From Anaerolinea sp. (lineage in GTDB: Bacteria > Chloroflexota > Anaerolineae > Anaerolineales > Anaerolineaceae), in the NCBI GenBank assembly GCA_029975055.1, contig JARKPU010000058.1, positions 1 through 64,000 of the forward strand: 64,000 nucleotides of DNA, read 5' to 3'. The notes under the pieces were generated by a model that was given only the letters and a program-made list of their open reading frames with translations, was not told where the DNA came from and made no database searches. The translations under genes and the position numbers were made by a program. This document shows positions 52,884 to 62,688 of the stretch, piece by piece (positions within the stretch are counted from its first letter, which is position 1; the number at the start of each line of letters is the position of its first letter).

Positions 52884-54806
52884 ATGAGCTCTGAAACCGC
52901 TCGCCCCGCCATCCGGCCCATCCCTCTGGAACGCGTCTCGCCGGTCCCCTCGGATATCGAAATTGCCCAGGCAGCCAAAATGAAGCCGATCGGCGAACTG
53001 GCGGCCGAGCTTGGGCTGCTGCCGGAGGAGATCGAGCTTTACGGGCCATATAAGGCGAAGGTGAAGCTGGAGGTGCTGCGGCGCCTGCAAGATGTGCCCG
53101 ACGGCCAGTACATCGATGTGACGGCCATCACGCCGACCCCGCTCGGCGAGGGGAAGACCACCACCACCGTGGGGCTCAGCCAGGCGCTGGGGGCGCACCT
53201 GGGCTACCGCGTGTTCACCTGCATCCGCCAGCCCAGCCAGGGCCCCACCTTTGGCATCAAAGGCGGGGCGGCCGGCGGCGGGTACAGCCAGGTGGTGCCG
53301 ATGGAAGAGTTCAACCTGCACCTGACGGGTGATATTCACGCCATTACCGCGGCGAACAACCTGCTGGCGGCCGCCATCGATGCGCGCATCCTGCACGAGG
53401 CCGGGGCCACCGATGAGCAGCTCTTCAACCGCCTGTGCCCGCCCGATAAAAAGGGCCGGCGGCGCTTCGGCGTGGGGTTGCTGGGCAGGTTGAAGAAGCT
53501 CGGCATCGACAAGACCGACCCCGACGCCCTCACCGAAGAGGAACGCTCGCGGCTCGTCCGGCTGGATATCGACCCTGAGTCGATCACCTGGCGGCGGGTG
53601 ATGGATACCTCCGACCGCTTCTTGCGCGGGGTGACGGTGGGCAAGGGCCCTGAGGAGACCGGCTTCGAGCGCGAGACCGGCTTCGACATCACGGTGGCCT
53701 CCGAGCTGATGGCCGTGCTGGCGCTGACCAGCGACCTGAAGGATATGCGCGAGCGGATCGGCAAGATGGTCGTTGCCCTCAGCCGTCACAGCGGTGAGCC
53801 GATCACCGCGGAAGATCTGGGCATCGCCGGGGCGCTCACCGTGTTGATGAAGGACGCCATCAAGCCGAACCTGATGCAGACGCTCGAAGGCACGCCGGTG
53901 TTTGTGCATGCCGGGCCGTTTGCGAACATTGCCCATGGCAACAGCTCGATCATTGCCGATAAGATCGCCCTCAAACTGGCCGATTACGTGGTGACGGAAT
54001 CGGGCTTTGGCGCAGACATCGGCATGGAAAAGTTCTTCGATATCAAGTGCCGCTATTCGGGCCTGCTGCCCAGCGTGGTGGTGATGGTGGCCACCGTGCG
54101 GGCGCTCAAGATGCACGGCGGCGGCCCCAAGGTGGTGGCCGGGCGCCCGCTGGATTCGGCCTATACCGATGAGAACCTCGACCTGCTGCAAAAAGGGCTG
54201 CCTAACCTGCTGCACCACATCGGCATCGCGCGCAAGTTCGGCATCCCGGTGGTGGTGGCGATCAACCGTTTTGCCACCGATACCCCCGCCGAGCTGGATA
54301 TGATCCGCAAGGCTGCTATGGAACAGGGCGGCGCTGTCGATGCGGTCGTCTCGAACCATTGGGAGCTGGGGGGCGAAGGGGCCGTGGAGCTTGCCAAAGC
54401 CGTGGTGAAGGCCGCTCAGCAGCCGCGCAGCTTCAAATTCTTGTATCCGCTCGAAATGCCGATCAAAGAGAAGATCGAGACCATCGCGCGCGAAGTGTAT
54501 GGAGCCGACGGGGTCGATTATTCTGCCGAGGCGGATGCGCAGATCGAGAACTATACCCGCCTGGGGTTCGACCGCCTGCCGATTTGCATGGCGAAGACGC
54601 ACCTCAGCCTGAGCGCCGACGCAGCCTTGAAGGGAGTTCCGAAGGGCTTCCGCCTGCCGGTGAGGGAAGTGCGTGCCTCGGTTGGGGCGGGCTTCCTCTA
54701 CCCCCTGGTCGGTAAAATGAGCACCATGCCCGGGCTGCCCACCCGCCCGGCATTCTTTGATATTGATATCGACCTGGAAACGGAGCGTATCCTCGGGCTT
54801 TCTTGA
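52884..54806 (+). CDS. fhs: Formate-tetrahydrofolate ligase
   Basis: A 640-residue Fhs. The ATP loop is in [20 protein letters not shown] (about residues 89-108), followed by [23 protein letters not shown] and [17 protein letters not shown]. The C-terminal segment TLMP-type region appears as [20 protein letters not shown]. It is some 80 residues longer than the usual bacterial enzyme (about 560), with extra sequence near residues 180-215, closer to the synthetase part of eukaryotic C1-THF synthases. It makes 10-formyl-THF from formate, THF and ATP, in one-carbon or Wood-Ljungdahl metabolism. Confidence 0.96.
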   Translation: MSSETARPAIRPIPLERVSPVPSDIEIAQAAKMKPIGELAAELGLLPEEIELYGPYKAKVKLEVLRRLQDVPDGQYIDVTAITPTPLGEGKTTTTVGLSQALGAHLGYRVFTCIRQPSQGPTFGIKGGAAGGGYSQVVPMEEFNLHLTGDIHAITAANNLLAAAIDARILHEAGATDEQLFNRLCPPDKKGRRRFGVGLLGRLKKLGIDKTDPDALTEEERSRLVRLDIDPESITWRRVMDTSDRFLRGVTVGKGPEETGFERETGFDITVASELMAVLALTSDLKDMRERIGKMVVALSRHSGEPITAEDLGIAGALTVLMKDAIKPNLMQTLEGTPVFVHAGPFANIAHGNSSIIADKIALKLADYVVTESGFGADIGMEKFFDIKCRYSGLLPSVVVMVATVRALKMHGGGPKVVAGRPLDSAYTDENLDLLQKGLPNLLHHIGIARKFGIPVVVAINRFATDTPAELDMIRKAAMEQGGAVDAVVSNHWELGGEGAVELAKAVVKAAQQPRSFKFLYPLEMPIKEKIETIAREVYGADGVDYSAEADAQIENYTRLGFDRLPICMAKTHLSLSADAALKGVPKGFRLPVREVRASVGAGFLYPLVGKMSTMPGLPTRPAFFDIDIDLETERILGLS

Positions 54807-54836
54807 AGCTTGCCCGTGGCATAAGCGGCCGGTTGG

Positions 54837-54868
54837 AAAGGATTCGGACGAAGCAGTCCGAATCCTTT
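54837..54868 (+). terminator. Terminator after fhs
   Basis: A 13-bp stem (AAAGGATTCGGAC, 54837-54849, with 54856-54868) and 6-nt loop. The stem ends in TTT and is followed by TCGTTCC. Confidence 0.8.
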
Positions 54869-54968
54869 TCGTTCCAGGATGGTGCCTTGAATCGGAGAAT
54901 AACCCTGTTTATTGACCAAATTAGTATAAAAACCATAAAATTTTCACATAAATTCTTTTCGACCGATA

Positions 54969-54974
54969 TATAAT
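54969..54974 (+). promoter_or_regulatory. -10 element of the regulator-lysA operon
   Basis: TATAAT in an AT-rich stretch (54900-54985), 37 nt before the ATG. The -35 is not clear. Confidence 0.5.
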
Positions 54975-55011
54975 TGACTCGACACGAATAAGCGGCTTAC
55001 TGGAGATAATA

Positions 55012-55692
55012 ATGGACAATTTCTGGAAAGAGGCGTTAACCGTGGATGTGGGTCAGCGGTTGCGGCAATTGCGTGAGGAGAGAGGAATTTCGATGCGTGC
55101 GCTGGCGCGCAACTCCAATTTATCGGCGAACGCTCTCAGTATGATCGAACGCGGATTGACCTCTCCTTCGGTCAGCACATTGAATAAACTCGCGGCGGCA
55201 TTGCAGGTGCCCATTGTGGCATTCTTCAAGCACGAGGTGGTCAAAGAAAAGGTCGTATTCCGCAAAGCAGCCGAGCGGACGCGCATCCCCTTTGAGCGCG
55301 GTATGCTGGAGGGACTAGGCGGAGAGTCGTTCGCCGGGCGGGTGGAGGCGTTTCAGATCAGGCTGGAGAATGGGGCCAACAGCGGCCCCAACCAGTTGCT
55401 GCATTCCGGCAGCGAGCTGGTTTATTGCCTGCAAGGCAGGCTTGCTTATGAGGTTGACCACCACACCTTTCTGCTCGAACCGGGCGACAGCCTGTTGTTT
55501 TCGCCTCAAACCCTGCACCGCTGGCACAACCCCGGGCCGGATGTGGTGAATGCCATCGTGGTGATCAGTTCCTTCGACCAGGATGAAAGCCCGAGCGAAT
55601 ACCACCTGGCGGCCATCCTGGCCGAAGAAAACTTCCCCGGCGTGGACATGGACGAAGGGGTCAAGCCGGGCATGTCGTTCGAGGAAGGTTGA
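55012..55692 (+). CDS. XRE-family regulator with cupin sensor domain
   Basis: A 226-residue two-domain regulator. The helix-turn-helix (about 10-65) reads RLRQLREERGISMRALARNS and SANALSMIERGLTSPSVSTL. The cupin domain (about 110-190) has LHSGSELVYCLQGRL and LEPGDSLLFSPQTLHRWHN, with His and Glu able to hold a metal or small ligand. It overlaps lysA by one base (TGATG), so it may control lysine or diaminopimelate metabolism, though lysA could simply be a passenger. Confidence 0.9.
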   Translation: MDNFWKEALTVDVGQRLRQLREERGISMRALARNSNLSANALSMIERGLTSPSVSTLNKLAAALQVPIVAFFKHEVVKEKVVFRKAAERTRIPFERGMLEGLGGESFAGRVEAFQIRLENGANSGPNQLLHSGSELVYCLQGRLAYEVDHHTFLLEPGDSLLFSPQTLHRWHNPGPDVVNAIVVISSFDQDESPSEYHLAAILAEENFPGVDMDEGVKPGMSFEEG

Positions 55693-56996
55693 TGGCGCGC
55701 CCGTCCAGCCTGTTCCCGATGAGCACCGGCCGTGATGAGAACGGCCGGTTAACCATCGCCGGGCACTCGGTTGCGAACCTGGCCGAACAGCATGGGACGC
55801 CGCTGTATCTTTATGATGCCACAACGCTGCACGAACACGCCTCTCGCCTGAAGAACCTGCTCGAGCAGAACTACCCGGGCCTGTCGGAGGTATCCTACGC
55901 GGCGAAGGCTTATTTCTCGCTGGGTTTCGCGCGCAAGCTGGCCGCTTTAGGCCTGGGGGTCGATGCAGTGAGCCTTGGCGAAATGCGCGTGGCTCAAAAA
56001 GCGGGCTTCAGGCCGGGGAAAATCCACCTGCACGGGAACAATAAGAGCGAGTCTGAACTGGTCGAGGCGATCGAGCAGGCGATCCAGGCGATTGTGGTGG
56101 ATAACCTCGACGAACTGGAGCTGCTCGAGGAGCTGGCCGGCGAACGCCAGCGGCGCACGCCCATCTGGCTGCGCATCACGCCGGCCGTCGACGTGCAAAC
56201 CCATCCTTCCTGGCAGACGGGCGGCCCGCACAGTAAATTCGGGCTGGCCGTTCAAGGAGGGGATGCCGCTGAAGCCATCGAGCGTGCCCAATCCAGCCGG
56301 TGGCTGCACCTGACGGGCTTGCACGTTCACCTGGGCTCGCAGATCTTCACGGCCGAACCTTACCGCCAGGCGTTGCGCAGCCTGGCCGACCTCGCCGAGA
56401 AACACCGGCTGACGCTCAAGGAGATCAGCCCTGGGGGCGGTTGGGGCGTGCCCTACACCGTGGATGACGCCGATGCCGACCCGCAGGCGTGGATCGAAGG
56501 AGTCTCCGGCGTGGTGCGCGAGGAATTCGAGCGCCGCGGGTGGCGGCTGCCCAGGCTGGTCATCGAGCCGGGCCGCTGGCTGGCGGCGCGGGCGGGCGTG
56601 GCGGTTTATACCATCGGGGCATGCAAGAAGGCGCCCGATGGCAGTTCACTGGTCGCGGTGGACGGCGGCATGGCCGACAATCCGCGCCCGGCGCTCTACC
56701 AGGCCAGATATACCTGCGTGGTGGCAGAGAAACCCGGCATGGCCATGTCGCAGCGCGCGCGCATTGTCGGCAAGGCATGCGAGGCCGGCGACGAGTTAAT
56801 CGCCGACACATGGCTCCCGGATGTGGAGCGTGGAGAACACCTGGTGATCCCGATGGCAGGGGCGTACCAGCTCAGCATGGCCTCGAACTACAACCTGTCC
56901 ACCCGGCCGGAGGTGCTGTGGGTAGAAAAGGACCGGGTGGAAGTGCTGCAGCGCCGCGAGCACCCGGAAGAAAGCGGCTGGTGGGTGGAAAGTTAA
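55692..56996 (+). CDS. lysA: Diaminopimelate decarboxylase
   Basis: A 434-residue fold-III PLP decarboxylase. The PLP lysine is in EVSYAAKAYFSL (about 62-73), HVHLGSQI and SPGGGWGVPY bind substrate and phosphate, and the C-terminal domain has CEAGDELIADTW, a variant of the usual CESGD motif, and PMAGAYQLSMASNYN. It converts meso-diaminopimelate to lysine in the last step of lysine synthesis. The start overlaps the regulator stop, with GAGGAAGG upstream. Confidence 0.92.
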   Translation: MARPSSLFPMSTGRDENGRLTIAGHSVANLAEQHGTPLYLYDATTLHEHASRLKNLLEQNYPGLSEVSYAAKAYFSLGFARKLAALGLGVDAVSLGEMRVAQKAGFRPGKIHLHGNNKSESELVEAIEQAIQAIVVDNLDELELLEELAGERQRRTPIWLRITPAVDVQTHPSWQTGGPHSKFGLAVQGGDAAEAIERAQSSRWLHLTGLHVHLGSQIFTAEPYRQALRSLADLAEKHRLTLKEISPGGGWGVPYTVDDADADPQAWIEGVSGVVREEFERRGWRLPRLVIEPGRWLAARAGVAVYTIGACKKAPDGSSLVAVDGGMADNPRPALYQARYTCVVAEKPGMAMSQRARIVGKACEAGDELIADTWLPDVERGEHLVIPMAGAYQLSMASNYNLSTRPEVLWVEKDRVEVLQRREHPEESGWWVES

Positions 56997-57056
56997 AAAA
57001 AGGCCGGCCAGGCAGTCGGTTAAAACAAAGCGGCACAACCCGGACGAGCCGCGAGG

Positions 57057-59858
57057 TTATAACCCCAGCCATTTGGCTGCCGAAGAAGGCAGGTCTTGCA
57101 GCGAACCGACTTTCAACTTGCAGGTGGGCAGAGCCTCGATGAATAACCGGCCGTAGCGTTTGGTGAGGATGCGCCGGTCGAGCACAGCCACGATGCCGCG
57201 GTCCGATTGGGTGCGGATGAGGCGCCCAAACCCCTGGCGGAAGCGCAGGATGGCTTCCGGCAGATGATACTCATTGAACGGGTCTTCATACGTCTCGGCG
57301 CGGGCGGCGATGATCGGGTCGGAGGGGACGTCGAAGGGGAGTTTGACGATCACCAGCACCGAAAGGGCCTCGCCGGGGATATCGACGCCCTCCCAAAAGC
57401 TGCGCGTGCCCAGCAGAACGGCCTTTTCGGCCTCGCGGAAAGTTTCCAGCAGCGTGTTGGGCGAGGCTCCTTCGCCTTGCTCGTAAACGGTGATGCCCGC
57501 CTCGCTCAGCGGGCCGGTGATGTTCTGCGAGGTGCGGCGCAGCTGGGCGTAGGATGTGAAGAGCGTGAGCATGCGCCCGCCGGTGGCCTTCGCCAGGCGC
57601 ACCAGGGTCTGGTCCAGCGCGCGCTGGTAGCCGTTGGCGTCATTTGGCTCGGGAATGTCGTTGGCCAGGTAGAGCATGGCGGCGGATTCGTAATCGAAGG
57701 GCGAACCAAGCTGGATTTCATCGGCTTCGTCTGCGTTGAGGCGGCTGCGGATGTAATCGAAGCCCTCGTTGGCCGTGAGGGTGGCTGAAGTGAGGATGAC
57801 GCTGGTCTTTTCGTGCCAGATAAACTGCTCCATCAACGGCCCGACGTGCAGCGGCGCCACCTGCAGCGCGAGCTGGTTGCTGTTCGGGCTGATCTCTGCC
57901 CAATAGATGTTGCTTTGCAGCGGCTGGGCCACAAACCCGTGCAGGTTGGCGTCTGCATCCATCAGGCGGCGGTAAACGTTGGCCATCGCCTCGATCGCGT
58001 CGTTGAATTCTTCTCCGCCGTAATCGCGCATTTCCGAGCAGGATTTATACAGCTCGGCCAGCAGGTTCGAGAGCAGGCTGGTGGTCTCGTGGGCGGCATC
58101 CCAGGTGATTTCCACGTTCGTCCAGGAAGGCAGGGTGCGCGAGCCTTCTAAAATGCGCTCCTGCTGCCCGTAGGGGCCCACAGGGCGGCCTTCGCGCAGC
58201 TCGCCGAGGAATTCCTCGACTGCCCGGAAGAATGCGAGGTAGGCGTGCTCCAGGCGGAAGAGCAGATCGGTGCCGCGGTTGATAGCCTGGGTCATCGCGG
58301 CCAGGTCGGCCGGGCGGAGGAATGACCCGGCGGTGCTCAGCAGGCGGCCGAGTATGCCCGCCGAGGTGCCTCCCATCTCGCGGAGCAGGCGCGCCAGGTC
58401 GAGCTGGGTGGCGCGGAAGCTCAGCGCGGAGGTGGTGGCAGCTTCGAGGTGATGGGCCTCGTCAACGATCAGGTAGTCATATTCCGGCAGGACGCGGCTG
58501 CCCGTGGCCACATCGGAGAGCAGCAGGGCATGGTTGACGATCAGCAGGTGGGCGCTCTGGGCAGCCTGGCGGGCGCGGTAGAAGGGGCAGGCGCCGCCGG
58601 TGCGCTCGATGCAGACTTCCGCCTTGCAGCCCTCGTCCTCGGCGGAAATGCGGCTCCACACGTCGCGCTCGGCCGGGCCGTTGAGGTTGATCTCGTTGCG
58701 GTCGCCCGAATCGGAGAATTGCAGCCAGGTGAGCACCTTGGCAAGCACGCGCATCTCTTCGATGCTGGCCGGGCCGCGCTGGCGCAGGCTTTCGAGGCGG
58801 CGCGGGCAGAGGTAATTGCTGCGCCCCTTCAGCACGGTGGCCCGCAGGTCAATGCCCAACGCTTCGCGCAGGTCGGGGATATCTTTCTTGATCAACTGGT
58901 CTTGCAGGTTGATCGTATTGGTCGAGATGACCACGCGGGTGTTGTTCTGGATGGCAAACAAGGCCGCCGGGACAAGGTAGGCGAAGGATTTGCCTGTGCC
59001 GGTGCCGGCCTCCACGAGCAGATGCCTGCCAAGTGAGAGCGCATCGCAGACCGCGCGCAGCATTTCCACCTGCTGCTGGCGGTACTCGTAGCTTTCGAAG
59101 TAACCCGCAAACGGCCCGCCATATTCCAGCAGGGCCGCCACCTCGTCGGTGTCGAGCGGGATGGGGTTTTCGACCGGCATGACGGGCGCCTGGGGCGCTT
59201 CGGCGTGCAGGCGGTAAAGCGAGCCGTATTCGTTGTGATCGTGCGCTTTGCGCGGCTGGATGCCCTTGCGGGCCAGCGTGCGCAGCACGTCCTGGAAGAT
59301 CGGCGCGGCGCCCCAATCGAAAGGCTCGCTCTTGCGCACGAACTCGGCCACCAGTTCGATGGGCAGCTGCTGGGCCAGCTCGATGAGCTGCGTGTAAACG
59401 GCGTGGGTGACACGCGCATCATCCAGGGCGCGGTGCGTGGCCGGGAGCAAGATGCCCAGAGCCTGGCCCAAGGCGCCGAGGTTGTAGCGGCTCGCGGTGG
59501 GCAGCAAGACGGAGGCCAGTTCGTAGGTATCGATGGCCTGGTTGAAGCGCAGGATGTTCTGCCGTTGGAGGAAAGACAGGTCGAACGAAACGTTGTGGCC
59601 CAGCACGGGCGCATCGCCGGTGAAGGCGGCCAGGTCTTGCACGACGGCCTTGATGGGCGGGGCGTTGCGCACCATCTCGTTGGTGATGCCCGTCAATTGG
59701 GTGATGAAGGCCGAAATCGGCCTGCCCGGGTTGACAAGCGTCTGCCATTCAGCCTCCACGCGCCGGCCGTTGAAGCGAACCGCACCAATTTCGATGATCG
59801 CGTCTGAGTAAGGGTCGAGGCCGGTAGTTTCGATGTCTATGGCGACAATGGGAGGCAT
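57057..59858 (-). CDS. dinG: DinG-type helicase with N-terminal DEDDh exonuclease
   Basis: A 933-residue protein. Residues 1-165 form an exonuclease domain of the DnaQ type with D8, E10, D93, H142 and D147. The helicase has Walker A AGTGTGK (284-290), the XPD-like Fe-S cysteines C351, C411, C416 and C424, and a DEAH box (466-469). This is the layout of Bacillus-type DinG, except that an intact Fe-S cluster set is retained. The role is probably replication restart or damage repair. The start ATG 59858 follows an extended -10 by 7 nt, a leaderless pattern. Confidence 0.93.
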   Translation of the reverse strand: MPPIVAIDIETTGLDPYSDAIIEIGAVRFNGRRVEAEWQTLVNPGRPISAFITQLTGITNEMVRNAPPIKAVVQDLAAFTGDAPVLGHNVSFDLSFLQRQNILRFNQAIDTYELASVLLPTASRYNLGALGQALGILLPATHRALDDARVTHAVYTQLIELAQQLPIELVAEFVRKSEPFDWGAAPIFQDVLRTLARKGIQPRKAHDHNEYGSLYRLHAEAPQAPVMPVENPIPLDTDEVAALLEYGGPFAGYFESYEYRQQQVEMLRAVCDALSLGRHLLVEAGTGTGKSFAYLVPAALFAIQNNTRVVISTNTINLQDQLIKKDIPDLREALGIDLRATVLKGRSNYLCPRRLESLRQRGPASIEEMRVLAKVLTWLQFSDSGDRNEINLNGPAERDVWSRISAEDEGCKAEVCIERTGGACPFYRARQAAQSAHLLIVNHALLLSDVATGSRVLPEYDYLIVDEAHHLEAATTSALSFRATQLDLARLLREMGGTSAGILGRLLSTAGSFLRPADLAAMTQAINRGTDLLFRLEHAYLAFFRAVEEFLGELREGRPVGPYGQQERILEGSRTLPSWTNVEITWDAAHETTSLLSNLLAELYKSCSEMRDYGGEEFNDAIEAMANVYRRLMDADANLHGFVAQPLQSNIYWAEISPNSNQLALQVAPLHVGPLMEQFIWHEKTSVILTSATLTANEGFDYIRSRLNADEADEIQLGSPFDYESAAMLYLANDIPEPNDANGYQRALDQTLVRLAKATGGRMLTLFTSYAQLRRTSQNITGPLSEAGITVYEQGEGASPNTLLETFREAEKAVLLGTRSFWEGVDIPGEALSVLVIVKLPFDVPSDPIIAARAETYEDPFNEYHLPEAILRFRQGFGRLIRTQSDRGIVAVLDRRILTKRYGRLFIEALPTCKLKVGSLQDLPSSAAKWLGL

Positions 59859-59865
59859 GAGGTGA

Positions 59866-59874
59866 ATTATACCA
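59866..59874 (-). promoter_or_regulatory. Extended -10 promoter for a leaderless dinG transcript
   Basis: Minus-strand TGGTATAAT followed by 7 nt and ATG 59858, without a separate leader. This is the strongest of the leaderless candidates. Confidence 0.65.
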
Positions 59875-59930
59875 GTACTCAGACCAAATTTTCTATTTAT
59901 GGAGGATTCTGACCGTGCATCCCTTTTGGG

Positions 59931-59958
59931 TATATTGTGGGGCCTGCCCCACAAATTA
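59931..59958. repeat. Core-TTGTGGGG palindrome, copy E (decayed arms)
   Basis: TTGTGGGGC-CT-GCCCCACAA is intact at 59935-59954, but the outer arms no longer pair well. It lies between dinG and the GIN lipoprotein gene. Confidence 0.75.
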
Positions 59959-59978
59959 CAGGATTGGATTATGGAACA

Positions 59979-60010
59979 GAACGAGGGCGGCAATTTGCGC
60001 GCCCTCGTTC
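59979..60010 (-). terminator. Hairpin after the GIN lipoprotein pair
   Basis: GAACGAGGGCG (59979-59989) pairs with CGCCCTCGTTC (60000-60010) over a 10-nt loop. There is no strong T-run on the minus side, so termination strength is uncertain. Confidence 0.5.
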
Positions 60011-60039
60011 CGGTGAATGGCCCTGGATGCAGGGCGGGG

Positions 60040-60777
60040 TTACTTATCGCCCAGTTTCCTCACGCTGCCCGAGCCGCTGATCGTCTGGTTGACATCCGGG
60101 CTGCCGTAGTAGCGCACCGAGCCGCTGCCGCCGATTTGCACATCGAGCGTATCGGTCGCCCAGGTGATCACCTCTCCGGAGCCGGTGATGGTCACATCGG
60201 CGGTGCGGGTCTGCAGGTCGGGGCAGTTGAACTTGCCCGAGCCGCTGATGGTGACCTTGACGCTATCCACCTTGCCTTTGACCGAGAACTCGCCCGAGCC
60301 GCCGGTGGAGGCCGTCAGGCTGGCGGCCTGCAGGTCGTCGATCTCGAACTTGCCCGAGCCGGAGGTGCCGATTTTAAGGTCATCGGTGGTAAGCGAGCCG
60401 GCGATCACCCTGCCGGAGCCGCTGATCGTAACCGAGCGCAGCTCTTTGACCTTCAGGCGGTAAACGATCTTCGCCGAGAACAGGCTGAGGCTGGGCTTGA
60501 TGCTCAGTTCCAGCGTGTCGCCTTTGACTTCGGTGGTCACGTACTCCATCACGTTGTCATCCGTTTCGACGGTCAGGGCTTCGGTGTCGCCCTGCTCGAT
60601 GTGCAGCTCGCCGGAACCGATCAGCTTGACGTTCTCGAATCCGCTCACCTGGCGTTCTTCGGAGATGATATTCCCTGAGCCGCGCACGCGGTTGTTATCG
60701 AGGTTCACGCTGATGTTGCACGCGGTGGTCGCCACGAGGGCGAAAATCAACAGACCTATGATCAAACGGGGTTTCAT
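60040..60777 (-). CDS. GIN-domain (DUF2807) lipoprotein, second of tandem pair
   Basis: A 245-residue lipoprotein (signal ends T18-A-C20) whose mature part is a DUF2807 GIN domain: a right-handed beta-helix built from repeated SGSG turns (VTISGSGRVI, IGTSGSGKFE, VTISGSGKFN, VTITGSGEVI, IGGSGSVRYY). The function of GIN domains is unknown; they are surface or periplasmic. It follows its paralogue by 17 nt with GGCAGGAAG upstream. Both mature proteins have the same length. Confidence 0.88.
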   Translation of the reverse strand: MKPRLIIGLLIFALVATTACNISVNLDNNRVRGSGNIISEERQVSGFENVKLIGSGELHIEQGDTEALTVETDDNVMEYVTTEVKGDTLELSIKPSLSLFSAKIVYRLKVKELRSVTISGSGRVIAGSLTTDDLKIGTSGSGKFEIDDLQAASLTASTGGSGEFSVKGKVDSVKVTISGSGKFNCPDLQTRTADVTITGSGEVITWATDTLDVQIGGSGSVRYYGSPDVNQTISGSGSVRKLGDK

Positions 60778-60794
60778 TTCTTCCTGCCTTCTGG

Positions 60795-61532
60795 TTATTT
60801 ATCGCCGGCTTTATTGATGCTTCCTGCGCCGGAGAACTCTTCGGTAATTTTCGGGTTGCCGTAGTAGCGCACCAGCCCACCGCCCGAAACCTGCACGTCC
60901 AATGCTTCCTTGGCCCAGACGGTGGCGCTGCCCGCGCCGCTGATTTCAATCGAAACGGATTGCGCTTCCAGGTCGCTGCCATCGAAGCTGCCCGAGCCGT
61001 TGATGCTGAGCTTTACCTGCGGGGCTTTACCGCTCAGGTTGACGATGCCAAACCCGCTCGAGTCGGCGGTAATGCGGTTCGCTTCGATGCCTTTGAGGTT
61101 GAACTGGCCCGAACCGGAGGTGCTCAGTTTGAGCTCGTCGGTCTTCAGGCCGTCCATGGTGACGTTCCCCAGGCCCGAAATTTCGATCGATTTCAGATCT
61201 TTCACCTTCACGCGGTAAACGATCTTCGTCAGGCCGAGGATGTTCACGCCGTCTTTCAGGCCGATTTCGAGCGTGTTGCCTCTCACCCGGGTGGTGATGT
61301 ATTGCATCAGATTGTCGTCTGCTTCCACGGTGAGGGCTTCCACATCGCCCTGCTCGATGCTCATATCACCGGCGCCGCTGAGGGAGATGGAATCGAACCC
61401 GCTCACGGAGCGGTCTTCGCTGGTGACGTTCCCCGATGGGTGGACTCCGGTGCCGAGGTTGGCCACCAGCGAACAACCTGATGTGATCATCAGGGTGACT
61501 GCGGTTATGATCAATAAGATTTTCTTGTTCAT
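60795..61532 (-). CDS. GIN-domain (DUF2807) lipoprotein, first of tandem pair
   Basis: A 245-residue lipoprotein (signal ends S18-G-C20) and paralogue of the next gene, starting at ATG 61532 with AAGGAG upstream. Shared blocks include VSGFDSISLSGAGDMSIEQG, EALTVEADDNLMQYITT and KIVYRVKVKDLKSIEISG. The beta-helix turns are more diverged (SGLGN, SSGFG, SGAGS). It is the product of an old tandem duplication. Confidence 0.88.
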   Translation of the reverse strand: MNKKILLIITAVTLMITSGCSLVANLGTGVHPSGNVTSEDRSVSGFDSISLSGAGDMSIEQGDVEALTVEADDNLMQYITTRVRGNTLEIGLKDGVNILGLTKIVYRVKVKDLKSIEISGLGNVTMDGLKTDELKLSTSGSGQFNLKGIEANRITADSSGFGIVNLSGKAPQVKLSINGSGSFDGSDLEAQSVSIEISGAGSATVWAKEALDVQVSGGGLVRYYGNPKITEEFSGAGSINKAGDK

Positions 61533-61690
61533 CGTGAATCTCTCCTTGACATTTCTTTCACAATTCAATTAACGTAACCTGTGCAAAAAGGTTGCAAACC
61601 GTCCGCTTGAGGAAGAATCTGGCCTGCGCTGACAGGCTGGATTAACCTGATGTGTGTACAATAGATAGCACAACCACACTTGGAGGTGAG

Positions 61691-62641
61691 ATGAGCGATC
61701 AAAGTTCCTACCCGGAAGATCCCCTGGAGGGGATCGAACTGGGCTTTGGCGCGTGGGCCTGGGGAGACCGCCTGATGTGGGGATATGGCCGTTCCTATAA
61801 CCTCGGGGATCTGCGCGCGGCATTCGAGTATGCCCTGGGCGCCGGGGTGACGTTCTTCGACACTGCGGAGGTTTACGGCCAGGGGCAGTCTGAGTTGATC
61901 CTTGGCCAGTTATTGAAAGCCGCCGGACGGCCGGTGAAAATTGCCACCAAATTCATGCCGTTCCCCTGGCGGCTGGCCCGCCAGGCGCTGATGAAGGCGC
62001 TCAAAGGCTCGCTGCGCCGCCTGGGGGTGCCGCAAGTGGCCCTCTACCAGGTGCACATGCCGCTGCCGCCCGTCAACATCGAAACCTGGATGGAAGGCAT
62101 GGCCGAGGCGGTCCACGCCGGGCTGACGCTTGCCGTGGGTGTATCGAATTATGATACGGCCCAGACGCGCCGCGCGCACGAGCGCCTGATGCGCGAAGGG
62201 CTGCGGTTGGCTTCGAACCAGGTGGAATATAACCTGCTGAACCGCAAGATCGAGAAAGATGGGCTGCTCAAAGCCTGCCAGGAGCTGGGCGTGCGGGTGA
62301 TCGCCTACAGCCCGCTGCAGCAGGGCGTGCTGACCGGCAAATATGGCCCTGAGAACCCCCCGCCTGGCATTCGCGGCGGGCAGTACAACCGCCGTTACCT
62401 GGAAAAGATCGAGCCGCTGCTCACGCTGATGAAACACATCGGCTCGGACCACGCCGGGAAGACCCCCGCCCAGGTGGCGCTCAATTGGGTGATCTGCAAA
62501 GGGGCCATCCCTATCCCGGGCGTGAAGACTCTCAGCCAGGCCGAGCAAGACGCCGGCGCGCTCAACTGGCGCCTGAGCGAAGAAGAGGTGCTCCGGCTGG
62601 ATGAGGTCAGTGACCAGGTGGAAAAGGAACTCTCGAAATAG
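61691..62641 (+). CDS. Aldo/keto reductase
   Basis: A 316-residue TIM-barrel oxidoreductase starting at ATG 61691 after TTGGAGGTGAG. The catalytic tetrad is D57, Y62 (FFDTAEVYG), K87 (IATKF) and H122 (YQVHMP). The NADPH-binding tail includes IPIPGVKTLSQAEQ. It resembles the AKR12/YajO-type general aldo-keto reductases; the substrate is unknown. TACAAT near 61657 could be the -10. Confidence 0.9.
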   Translation: MSDQSSYPEDPLEGIELGFGAWAWGDRLMWGYGRSYNLGDLRAAFEYALGAGVTFFDTAEVYGQGQSELILGQLLKAAGRPVKIATKFMPFPWRLARQALMKALKGSLRRLGVPQVALYQVHMPLPPVNIETWMEGMAEAVHAGLTLAVGVSNYDTAQTRRAHERLMREGLRLASNQVEYNLLNRKIEKDGLLKACQELGVRVIAYSPLQQGVLTGKYGPENPPPGIRGGQYNRRYLEKIEPLLTLMKHIGSDHAGKTPAQVALNWVICKGAIPIPGVKTLSQAEQDAGALNWRLSEEEVLRLDEVSDQVEKELSK

Positions 62642-62674
62642 GCTCATCCAGCCGGTGTTGAGCCGGTTTTCGCT

Positions 62675-62680
62675 TATAAT
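62675..62680 (+). promoter_or_regulatory. -10 element placed for a near-leaderless transcript
   Basis: TATAAT, 8 nt before ATG 62689, without a Shine-Dalgarno sequence. Confidence 0.5.
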
Positions 62681-62688
62681 CGGTGCCT

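Noticed and set aside
52815..54602. 595-codon minus-strand open frame opposite fhs
   Set aside because: The fhs gene is unmistakable on the plus strand and the antisense frame shows only His/Arg/Gly-rich composition.
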